From Fidelibacterota bacterium (GTDB lineage: Bacteria; Fidelibacterota; Fidelibacteria; Fidelibacterales; Fidelibacteraceae), in contig JAUXEL010000073.1 in NCBI GenBank assembly GCA_030620575.1, positions 1 to 8,041 of the forward strand: a stretch of DNA of 8,041 nt, written 5' to 3'. Below, one piece after another: positions 1 through 6,557 of this stretch. The notes under the pieces were generated by a model, which saw only the letters and a program-made list of their open reading frames with translations, was not told the origin of the DNA and did no database searches. The number at the start of each line of letters is the position of its first letter. The stretch's first letter is position 1. The position numbers and the translations under genes were made by a program.

Positions 1-91
1 AGGTTTTACCCTCGTTATCCTTTAACACAGTAAAGGGTAACAAAAAGGCCACAACCAGTACCGCCAACATTAATTTTACGAACAATTTCAT
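1..91 (-). CDS. Start of a small membrane-anchored or exported protein, partial
   Basis: The gene begins at the ATG at 91-89 and runs off the window edge at base 1, so only 30 codons are visible. They encode a basic start (MKLFVK) followed by a hydrophobic stretch of about 18 residues (LMLAVLVVAFLLPFTVL) and then a polar turn (KDNEGKT). This is the profile of an N-terminal membrane anchor or uncleaved signal sequence. The Shine-Dalgarno match upstream is weak. The gene starts 42 bp after the serS stop codon on the same strand, so it probably belongs with serS and not with the glycosidase operon, from which it is separated by the break at 325-330. I do not recognise the family, and the visible part is too short to assign a function. 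Confidence 0.5.
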   Translation of the reverse strand, partial: MKLFVKLMLAVLVVAFLLPFTVLKDNEGKT

Positions 92-133
92 CGAGATACC
101 GAAATCCGTTTTGTTCCGGCAAAGTATAGCGGC

Positions 134-322
134 TCAGCACCGAATTTCAGTCATGCCATGAAGGTAAGGTTGCAGGACTTCAGGAACACGGATACTGCCA
201 TCGGCCTGCTGGTAGTTCTCCATGATGGCAATCAACGTTCTGCCGACGGCGAGTCCTGAACCATTCAATGTGTGTACCAGTTCAGGCTTACCGGTTTCCG
301 GATTTCGCCAGCGTGCCTGCAT
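134..322 (-). CDS. serS: Seryl-tRNA synthetase, C-terminal fragment lacking its 5' part
   Basis: The frame encodes the last ~63 residues of a class II seryl-tRNA synthetase, the cytosolic enzyme that charges tRNA-Ser with serine. The signature is motif 3: VHTLNGSGLAVGRTL followed by ENYQ, then the C-terminal strand DGSIRVPEVLQPY. The motif-3 arginine (in AVGR) contacts ATP in this family. A full SerRS is about 420-430 residues, so roughly 85% is absent. The similarity can be followed upstream only through the CGG codon at 325-323 (R-M-Q-A-R-W, where the family has R-R-M-Q-A-R-Y/W). Before that the same frame reads glycosidase sequence out of phase. The ATG at 322 is an internal methionine, not a start. 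The wording (NPETGKPELVHTL, NYQQADGSIRVPEVLQPY) recalls gammaproteobacterial SerRS, which is recall, not a search. The piece alone cannot be functional. Confidence 0.88.
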   Translation of the reverse strand: MQARWRNPETGKPELVHTLNGSGLAVGRTLIAIMENYQQADGSIRVPEVLQPYLHGMTEIRC

Positions 323-2823
323 CCGGATCCCTTTGGGTTGTAGTATGAATCATCTGCAGCCAGCGAGGGTACGCCATATTTTCGCCAGAATTTTGATGTA
401 TCGGTGAGCACTTTTACCAATTGCTCCGCTCGTTCTACAGGTGCGATCCCGGCCCACATGGGTAAAAAACCGATTATTTCCTGCCGCTTTAAATCGTTTT
501 CCTTTTTAAACGTAAAGTCGTGATCTTCTTTATCGACCTGATAATAAAAACCGGTTTGATCATCCCAAAAGGTTTTATTGATCAGTTCCGTACGGTTTTC
601 TGCATCTTTCCGCCATTCTTTTGCTTCATCGGTTTTCCCCAGCTCTTCAGCCATGCCTGCCAATGCATTCGCTTCCTTAACCAGCATGGTATTCAGGTCA
701 ACCGCTTCAAAATTAGACGGCCAGCCGACCTCATCCCAAACAGCTACCCGCCCGTCGCGTACACATTCCAAAACGGCATGTCCACCCCATTCGCATAATC
801 CGTCATCATCTTTGTCGCGGTTTGAGACATAGAAATTGTAGAATTTTTTACTGGATTCATACATCTCTTCCAAAAAATCTTTGTCCTTTGTGATTTTATA
901 TACTTCCCAGTTCTGCCAGGCATACCATGGTGCGGATGATGTTAGCTCACCCTTATATTCAATAATCTCGTCCAAAAATGATCCGGTACGATAATTTATA
1001 TATCCACTTTCGTACTGCCGTTCACTATATACCCGCTGTGAATTCATCGCGCTGACAGGATCCATATAGGCATATGCATGCATGGTCAAACTCTCATGAA
1101 ACACCTGCCCGCCATGTCCCCAACCCCAGGTTGGCTCGCGTGAAAAAACATAATAATTATAACTGCTTTTTTCTTCCGGCGGCAGCATCACCTGGCGCAT
1201 TAATGTCCATGCACTCCAGTATAACATTTCTTTATCCGGATCTTCGAAAGAATACTCCGGGATTTTTATATATAATTTTTCATTGTCTTCTACATATTTG
1301 TCCAGGTTTTCGGTAAACAAATTCCGGGCTTGCTTAGCAATTTCAGTCAAATCCTGGTCATCCCTTGCAAAACCCCGTATGATTCTAAAATGTTTGCTTT
1401 CTCCCGGATCTAAGATTACGGTTTTTTGCATGGCGATGACGCGTGCCACATCTTTGACATCAGTTTTAATCTGATCCGGATACTTCATATCCGTAATAAA
1501 ATCACTACCAAAAATATTGCTTAATTCCTCGCTGTGCATACTCATGCGATTCTGCCCGTCAACAGCTGTTACCACATAACCGTAAATTTTATCGCCGGAA
1601 ATGTTTTTATCCGTATAAAATTTTTGTTTAATATTTTCAGCAATCAGCTCATAAACAGCGTTTTTACGGTAATCCCGGCGGTAGACATTAAAACGCATAT
1701 CTTGCATCTTGTCCCAGTAAAGGCGAATTTCCGTACCGCTGCCCCAAACATCTTTTCTGAAATTAGTGGGCGTAGTCGGTAAACTACTTTTGGTATAAGT
1801 GATGTCTTTTCTTTGTAAATCTTCTTTTTGCAGATCGCCGATCTTACCATTGATGACAGCAGTTTCAGCGGTTTCCGGGCATATTAGTTTTATGGTGTAA
1901 TCATTATCTTTTTTTAAACCTGCAAAATGACCCAGTTCAATTCCGTAATATCCGTAAGAAGTAATATTTAGATCGGCACTGCCCCAGCGCGGGGCGCTTT
2001 CGGTGAGTAGTTTACTGCGGTCATTGTTTAGTATAGCCATTAGCCTGGGTTTTGGCTGATGATGCCGGCATCGTATACTGTTTTCATGACTCATTTTACC
2101 CCAGACAATGTAAGCTTTATCCTTATGCAAATTGACCTGATGGGGGATGTTTACATTGCCCCATTTATAGCCGCGAAAACTTGTCATGCGCTCAGGCGCT
2201 TCAGATAGCATAAAGACATTATACACTTTATCAACGTAAGGCATTTTATGCTCCAGTGTCCAGCCGTCCGGAAATTCTTCGTGCGTAAAAGAAATCTCTT
2301 TCTTTTCTTTATTAAATTCGATGTCGTTAAAAACACGATAATCATTTTTTAAAAAAGAATACATTTGAAATTCTGCAGCGGCAGATCCGGTATTGGTAAA
2401 CGTAATATCCTGAATAGCAATGCGCGAGCTGTAAACTAAAAAGGTAATGTTAACCTTAACATCTTCAAAAGGATAATATTCGTATTTAACCATGTCAGGA
2501 TAAGATACGGAAATAACCGGCTCTTTGAACATATTTTTAAGTTCATACACATACTCGGCACCGCGTTTAAAAGCCAGAGCCCAATCGCCTGCCGTATCGG
2601 TTGTAAAATCAACACCCCGTTGCGGATCATAAAACATAAAATGGAATCCTTCATCCAGGGTAAACTCTGATCTTTCCATCGCAGCCGCATAAGTCGTATA
2701 TAAAGGAGAATCTTTAGTGGCTGAAAGGTTGGATAAAAACGGTTTATTATTCTGAGCAAAGCCCGGATAAGCAATAAAGTTGGACAATAAAAACAACAAA
2801 AAGTAAGCATGGCGCGATTTCAT
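265..2823 (-). CDS. Sec-exported GH63/MGH1-type glycosidase with internal FnIII domain, 3' truncated and fused to foreign sequence
   Basis: The frame gives 852 residues, of which 1-832 (bases 2823-328) are genuine. Residues 1-23 form a Sec signal peptide (hydrophobic FLLFLLSNFIA, then PGFA-Q). Residues ~25-340 look like a beta-sandwich with WALAFKRG and YYGIELG strands. Residues ~349-440 are an FnIII-like module (LYWDKMQDMRFNVYRR ... YGYVVTAVD). Residues ~500-832 begin an (alpha/alpha)6 glycosidase domain: WGWGHGGQVFHES at 566-578, SSAPWYAWQ near 629-637, WDEVGWPSN at 696-704 (D697 is my candidate for the catalytic acid) and VPSLAADDSYYNPKG at 818-832. The family continues with YWxGPVW and a segment carrying the catalytic base; here 20 out-of-frame serS-derived residues and a stop follow instead, so the product as written should be inactive. 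It starts 17 bp after the upstream glycosidase stop, with AAGGA ahead of the ATG, and is probably co-transcribed. Family level is fairly secure; substrate is unknown. Confidence 0.8.
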   Translation of the reverse strand: MKSRHAYFLLFLLSNFIAYPGFAQNNKPFLSNLSATKDSPLYTTYAAAMERSEFTLDEGFHFMFYDPQRGVDFTTDTAGDWALAFKRGAEYVYELKNMFKEPVISVSYPDMVKYEYYPFEDVKVNITFLVYSSRIAIQDITFTNTGSAAAEFQMYSFLKNDYRVFNDIEFNKEKKEISFTHEEFPDGWTLEHKMPYVDKVYNVFMLSEAPERMTSFRGYKWGNVNIPHQVNLHKDKAYIVWGKMSHENSIRCRHHQPKPRLMAILNNDRSKLLTESAPRWGSADLNITSYGYYGIELGHFAGLKKDNDYTIKLICPETAETAVINGKIGDLQKEDLQRKDITYTKSSLPTTPTNFRKDVWGSGTEIRLYWDKMQDMRFNVYRRDYRKNAVYELIAENIKQKFYTDKNISGDKIYGYVVTAVDGQNRMSMHSEELSNIFGSDFITDMKYPDQIKTDVKDVARVIAMQKTVILDPGESKHFRIIRGFARDDQDLTEIAKQARNLFTENLDKYVEDNEKLYIKIPEYSFEDPDKEMLYWSAWTLMRQVMLPPEEKSSYNYYVFSREPTWGWGHGGQVFHESLTMHAYAYMDPVSAMNSQRVYSERQYESGYINYRTGSFLDEIIEYKGELTSSAPWYAWQNWEVYKITKDKDFLEEMYESSKKFYNFYVSNRDKDDDGLCEWGGHAVLECVRDGRVAVWDEVGWPSNFEAVDLNTMLVKEANALAGMAEELGKTDEAKEWRKDAENRTELINKTFWDDQTGFYYQVDKEDHDFTFKKENDLKRQEIIGFLPMWAGIAPVERAEQLVKVLTDTSKFWRKYGVPSLAADDSYYNPKGSGCRHAGEIRKPVSLNWYTH

Positions 2824-2840
2824 TATATAATCCTTTTATT

Positions 2841-4379
2841 TTATATAGTGAACTTTTGTTTTCCCGGTTCAATTTTTTGTGATACGATTTTTCCCCCGGT
2901 GTTAATTCGAAGTTCGAACGGCTTTGTTGTTTGCACTGTAATATTAACAGGGGCTTCCAATGATTTTCTTTCATCACAATATATTTCAACAAGAGAATTA
3001 TTAAAATTAATATTTCGAACTCCCAACATCTCTGTAGAAAGTAAATTCCAATAAATAGTGTTTGCCGGAACGTTCAATGTAATGCCGATATAATTTTCAA
3101 TTAATTGAGCGATAGGCCCCACAGCCGACCAGCCGACAAAATCAGCTTTTGCCAGGTTGCCCGGTTCAACGGATTCCGGAGAATAATTTTCCCAAACCGT
3201 GCCTGTTTCTTTGAAAACCGCCGCCATATTATTTAAATGATTGCAAACGATTTCCCTGGCTAATTGATAACAGTCATTAGCCGCTAATCCTTTGATAATC
3301 ATGTGGTTGGTAGGCGCCCAGACACTGCCCAGCCAGTAGTGACCGGTCTTTACATATTTGGGATGGTCGGCAGCCAGGGTCGGCACACGGTGCGTTCGAT
3401 TGAAAGAGTTTATATCATTTAGATGCGACACTAATTTTTCAACTTGATTAGCATTCGTTATACGCGCCCAAAGAGGCCAGAATGAAGCTACAGTCTTAAC
3501 TTTTAAGAATGAATCATCTTTATCTAAATCCCAATAAATGCCGTCTTTTTCGCACCACATGGTAGAGTTTATCAGTTGTTCAAGTTTTTCATAAAGAGCC
3601 TGAAATTCTTGTTCAATTTTTTTATCGCCAACCACGCGGGCTAATTTTACTAAATAATAAGCCGACATAGCTTCAATGGCGTCATAATCAATCCAACTGT
3701 GCGGCGGATAAGGTTTATTGGCAATACTGCGCGGCGAGTTATCCATACCGCTTCCCCAGCCCGACCACCAATAATGTCCGTTAGGATGACGGCGGTTTTG
3801 CCGCACCCAGTTGGAATATTTCTTTAAAATGGGTAGTATAATTGGAATACGTGAAGCGTCGCCCGTGTGGCAATAATATTCATATTCAATCCAGGAAAAG
3901 AGATTATTGCGCGTGAACCAGCAAGTATCCGTACCCTGGTCGTCGGTCCCGTCGGATTTGCGAATCACCCCGGCAATGGCGCCATCTTCGTGCTGTTTGC
4001 GGTAGAAATTATCAAGACTTACTATATTCGGCAGGGCTCCCTGGGAATATTTGGCCCAGGTAACGGAAAAGCAGGTGTCCCATTGAAAAATGCGCCTGTC
4101 AAAAGCAGCATCAACATATTGTTCAACAAATCCGTTTTCCGGCGTGCCCTTCTCCGTTTTATTCATCCCGATTTGCCAGCATTTTTTATACATGGCGATT
4201 AAATCGGGGCGTGACGGAATTATAGGTTCAGGTACTGTCTTCAGTAATCTCTCGAGTTTGTCTTTTATCAGAGATTCAGTATCCTGAGCCGCCGCTGTTT
4301 TACTGAATTTTAATAATGTTAGAGGATTCAGGCTGGCAAAAGATAAAGCTTTAAGAAAAGTACGACGATTAAAATTCAT
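2841..4379 (-). CDS. Tat-exported glycoside hydrolase, GH63/MGH1 (trehalase-like (alpha/alpha)6) type
   Basis: A 512-residue protein that probably hydrolyses an alpha-glucosidic or alpha-mannosidic bond outside the cytoplasm. Residues 5-10 (RRTFLK) are a twin-arginine motif, followed by a moderately hydrophobic stretch and TAAA-Q, a likely cleavage site near residue 31. The (alpha/alpha)6 catalytic domain spans ~60-435: FQWDTCF at 98-104, GWGSGMDNSPR at 207-217 (D213 candidate acid), SWIDYDAIEAM, VPTLAADH at 332-339, YWLGSVWAPTNHMIIKGL at 348-365, WENYSPE at 396-402 (E397 candidate base) and FVGWSAVGP. These elements match GH63, mannosylglycerate-hydrolase-like and trehalase-type enzymes. A small beta domain (~455-512) closes the protein. 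The TTG at 4403 also fits the frame, but the ATG at 4379 is chosen because GAGGAG at 4394-4389 lies 9 nt before it and the Tat motif then sits at the normal distance. It follows the FnIII fragment by 70 bp. The substrate cannot be read from the sequence. Confidence 0.85.
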   Translation of the reverse strand: MNFNRRTFLKALSFASLNPLTLLKFSKTAAAQDTESLIKDKLERLLKTVPEPIIPSRPDLIAMYKKCWQIGMNKTEKGTPENGFVEQYVDAAFDRRIFQWDTCFSVTWAKYSQGALPNIVSLDNFYRKQHEDGAIAGVIRKSDGTDDQGTDTCWFTRNNLFSWIEYEYYCHTGDASRIPIILPILKKYSNWVRQNRRHPNGHYWWSGWGSGMDNSPRSIANKPYPPHSWIDYDAIEAMSAYYLVKLARVVGDKKIEQEFQALYEKLEQLINSTMWCEKDGIYWDLDKDDSFLKVKTVASFWPLWARITNANQVEKLVSHLNDINSFNRTHRVPTLAADHPKYVKTGHYWLGSVWAPTNHMIIKGLAANDCYQLAREIVCNHLNNMAAVFKETGTVWENYSPESVEPGNLAKADFVGWSAVGPIAQLIENYIGITLNVPANTIYWNLLSTEMLGVRNINFNNSLVEIYCDERKSLEAPVNITVQTTKPFELRINTGGKIVSQKIEPGKQKFTI

Positions 4380-4388
4380 ACAGCTGGT

Positions 4389-4394
4389 CTCCTC
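4389..4394 (-). promoter_or_regulatory. Ribosome binding site that fixes the ATG start of the Tat glycosidase
   Basis: On the minus strand GAGGAG is followed by nine bases and then the ATG at 4379-4377. This favours that ATG over the in-frame TTG at 4403, which would place the Shine-Dalgarno sequence inside the gene and push the twin-arginine motif deeper into the protein. Confidence 0.7.
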
Positions 4395-4449
4395 ACGAGT
4401 CAAAGTTAAAATAATAACACACCGCTTGCTAAACCGAAGGCTTCAAAAT

Positions 4450-4878
4450 TTACCTGATAGGCGCCTGCCGGTTTCGAGGCGTGAATCTATATAGAATGTA
4501 ACCGTAATATTCTCCGTCATTTATATCAGTATCTACATAACCCGTGTCTACTAATCCATCCGCAACACGGTAATACAGGTTACGGGTTTTCCCGTTGGAT
4601 AAGGTATCACTCAGTATTCGCCGATAAACAGAATATGTCATCCCCTGCTGATGTTCCCAGCTGATTGTATTTGAAATGTTCTCAATAATATTAATCTGAA
4701 GGTTCTGAGGGGGCAGGGGAAGATCCTTTGGTTCCAGATATAAATGACCTAAAAACCGCACCCAGGGAATACTGGTAATCGAATCAGTCAGCGTTCCCTG
4801 TTCACCGGTTTCATTACAGGTAAAGCGGATAAAAACACTATCACCCACCTGGATGGCCGGATTGATAAAATTTCCCAA
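4450..4878 (-). pseudogene. FnIII-containing secreted-protein fragment with missing 5' end
   Basis: The only usable start is TTG at 4878, giving 142 residues. The frame stays open and protein-like for about 31 further codons upstream, until it meets the M24 stop region (first in-frame TAG lies inside the M24 gene, shortly before its stop). These upstream codons read plausibly as one protein with what follows (ILIENAPRRQEGAGPNIFG, then GNGGFGVELG). There is no ATG or GTG in them, and the TTG start would lack any signal peptide. The C-terminal half (PPQNLQINI ... ISWEHQQGMTYSVYRR ... YYGYILYRF, about residues 56-136) is an FnIII-like fold resembling the module inside the 265-2823 glycosidase. 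The first half has a VGDSVFIRFTC strand pattern seen in secreted beta-domains. I infer a remnant of a larger exported protein whose 5' part was deleted. A short real gene with a poor start is the alternative. It has no catalytic motif, and its function is unknown. Confidence 0.6.
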
Positions 4879-4975
4879 CTCAACGCCAAATCCTCCGTTT
4901 CCGAAAATATTTGGACCAGCTCCTTCTTGCCGGCGCGGCGCATTTTCAATTAGGATTTTAGATTGATCATGGTTA

Positions 4976-6289
4976 CTATTTCGTTTCCGAAACTATTATT
5001 TTTTCCTGAGGAATAATATTGCCGGTCTGAGGATCTCTAATGAGTATTCCGGGTTGTGGATATGTCTTTCCGTCCAGGTCTACAATAATCATTGGCCAAT
5101 CCCCGGATTGAGTAATAACTTCGATGTGATCCTCAAAGGCAATTATTGTATCTTCTACTTTTGCGCCGGTGATCGTTGGATTCCAGGCAAAAGCTTGTTT
5201 ATCCTGTACGACATCTTCTATTCCGGGATAAATAACATAATCCCGATCATCATAACCAATTGCTCCTCCCTGGTGATGTTTTCGCCATTCTTCAGGCACA
5301 CCGGCCTTAGCATACCACGAACGGCATTCATCGAATATAGCCGCACAAGATTTCCCCGGAACAGTAGCTTCCTGATATTTGGCATTAACCCAGGCGGTTC
5401 TTTTGATTTTTAACTCTAAATCCTCAGGTAAAGGTCCGAAGTGAACAAAACGTGTAACCGCAATGGGCATTCCCCATTTTTCCGCCACAACGTTTATCAT
5501 CGCATATTTTTTTAGCTTAGCCCCACCGGGTAATGCATGTCGGTATTTGTAGATCCGTTCATCTACACCGATGAGAAGGACCGTGGATAGAATGCCTCTT
5601 GATCTTAATTCGCCGGCGGTTATCGATTCGATTTGGTATTCATCCATCCCTGGTTTTAAAGCATAACATACATCGCTCACCGCCTCCGTAACCTGCTCTC
5701 CCAGCCACCGGTACCGTTTAATCTCAGTATCTGTCAGACTATATCTAATTTGTTTAAACTTTCCCGCGATATTTACAGTTCCCGGAAAATTAATATCACT
5801 GCCAATTCTTCCATCGCCTGCGATTTGCTTAATAATTTTTCCTCTAACATCCTTTGTTGGATTAGCCTCAAACCAATTATAGATTTTTAACTCATATCCC
5901 AGGTCTTTTAACCCTTCATCCATAAGACGACCTGCTTCGATGGTGTTGCAAATAACATATTTGGTTCCATCTTTCATAAGTAAAAGTGAAGCGGCTCCGA
6001 CATCCTTATTGAGCACAATTTGATTATTCGCCGTACCAGCGGTGATCCAATAAAAATTACGCACTTGTGTTAATAAGATACCATCCAATTGGTGAGTTAT
6101 TAGAAACTTATTCAGCCTCTTTATCTTCTCCTGAATTTCCATTTGTACTTCATCCGCGGTTAGAATTTGTGGCGGATTGTTTTTCCAAATATTTCCAAGA
6201 GAAGAGCCGGAAAATTCATCATTAGATTTAGTACAGGAGATGGAGATGATAAGTATTAAAAAAAGTAAAGAAATGGTTAGTTGTCTCAA
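4976..6289 (-). CDS. Lipoprotein of the M24 (Xaa-Pro aminopeptidase/creatinase) fold lacking most metal ligands
   Basis: 437 residues from a TTG start. The start is supported by GGGAGG at 6300-6295, five bases upstream, and by the signal peptide it creates (MRQLTISLLFLILIIS). Cys19 in ISISC-T-K-S is a probable lipidation site, although Ser at -3 departs from the usual lipobox leucine. Residues ~50-190 are a creatinase-like N-terminal domain (WITAGTANNQIVL; GRIGSDINFPG). Residues ~190-410 are the pita-bread domain, with VTRFVHFGPLPEDLE at 278-292, HHQGGAIGY at 338-346 and WNPTITGAKVEDTI at 369-382. Canonical M24 peptidases bind two metals through D, D, H, E, E. Here the aligned positions appear to be N266, A277, a retained His (338/339), N370 and E379. 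I therefore doubt metallopeptidase activity; a metal-independent hydrolase of the creatinase kind or a binding role is possible. It is the first gene of the LacI-controlled operon, and its stop lies next to the FnIII fragment. Confidence 0.82.
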   Translation of the reverse strand: MRQLTISLLFLILIISISCTKSNDEFSGSSLGNIWKNNPPQILTADEVQMEIQEKIKRLNKFLITHQLDGILLTQVRNFYWITAGTANNQIVLNKDVGAASLLLMKDGTKYVICNTIEAGRLMDEGLKDLGYELKIYNWFEANPTKDVRGKIIKQIAGDGRIGSDINFPGTVNIAGKFKQIRYSLTDTEIKRYRWLGEQVTEAVSDVCYALKPGMDEYQIESITAGELRSRGILSTVLLIGVDERIYKYRHALPGGAKLKKYAMINVVAEKWGMPIAVTRFVHFGPLPEDLELKIKRTAWVNAKYQEATVPGKSCAAIFDECRSWYAKAGVPEEWRKHHQGGAIGYDDRDYVIYPGIEDVVQDKQAFAWNPTITGAKVEDTIIAFEDHIEVITQSGDWPMIIVDLDGKTYPQPGILIRDPQTGNIIPQEKIIVSETK

Positions 6290-6294
6290 GATTT

Positions 6295-6300
6295 CCTCCC
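6295..6300 (-). promoter_or_regulatory. Strong ribosome binding site for the TTG-started M24 gene
   Basis: GGGAGG on the minus strand, five bases (AAATC) before the TTG at 6289-6287. No ATG or GTG nearby in frame gives a complete signal peptide, so this site decides the unusual start. Confidence 0.75.
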
Positions 6301-6469
6301 TATCAATTACCGGTTAAAAAATCTGCATTAACTGAATAAATTGAATTAGAGGCGAAATGAATAAAACCCGTACACATTTCGACCATTAGATATGTCCACC
6401 GGTTACATACGATTATTAACTGTATGCGACAGACAACCACTGAGGAAGAATCACCTAAACAGAGTTTCC

Positions 6470-6485
6470 ATGTTAACGTTAACAT
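6470..6485. promoter_or_regulatory. LacI-family operator of the M24/glycosidase operon
   Basis: A perfect 16-bp palindrome, ATGTTAACGTTAACAT, centred between 6477 and 6478. The CG centre with A/T-rich half-sites is the classical LacI-family operator form, in which hinge-helix leucines wedge into the central CpG. It begins two bases downstream of the -10 box at 6487-6492 and covers the predicted transcription start (~6480), so a bound repressor would block initiation. The identical word occurs upstream of the lacI gene itself, which is strong internal evidence for function. Confidence 0.88.
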
Positions 6486-6486
6486 T

Positions 6487-6515
6487 AATGTAATTTACTG
6501 GTAACGAAAAGTCAA
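6487..6515 (-). promoter_or_regulatory. Sigma70-type promoter of the M24/FnIII/glycosidase operon
   Basis: On the minus strand, -35 TTGACT (6515-6510), a 17-bp spacer and -10 TACATT (6492-6487). The predicted start near 6480 falls inside the operator. This leaves a leader of about 190 nt before the M24 start codon, in which I see no clear terminator, tRNA or riboswitch. The promoter sits just after the lacI stop codon (6558), so the operon can be transcribed independently of lacI; I see no GC-rich terminator between them. Confidence 0.78.
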
Positions 6516-6557
6516 GCTTAATATTCAATTTATTCTTCAATTCTATAGTTCAAAATT

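Noticed and set aside
325..330. The GGATCC at the junction as proof of a restriction-cloning chimera
   Set aside because: A six-base site can be there by chance, and flanking bases are also compatible with a blunt or microhomology join; it is only suggestive.
4380..4403. Upstream TTG start for the Tat glycosidase
   Set aside because: GAGGAG would lie inside the gene and the twin-arginine motif would be eight residues deeper; the ATG at 4379 is better placed.
6303..6485. A 60-codon minus-strand frame between the operon promoter and the M24 gene
   Set aside because: It starts inside the operator, has no Shine-Dalgarno site and no recognisable family; it is more likely untranslated leader.
6520..6557. 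A terminator after the lacI-family gene
   Set aside because: Only AT-rich imperfect pairing is visible, with no GC stem followed by a T-run on the minus strand.
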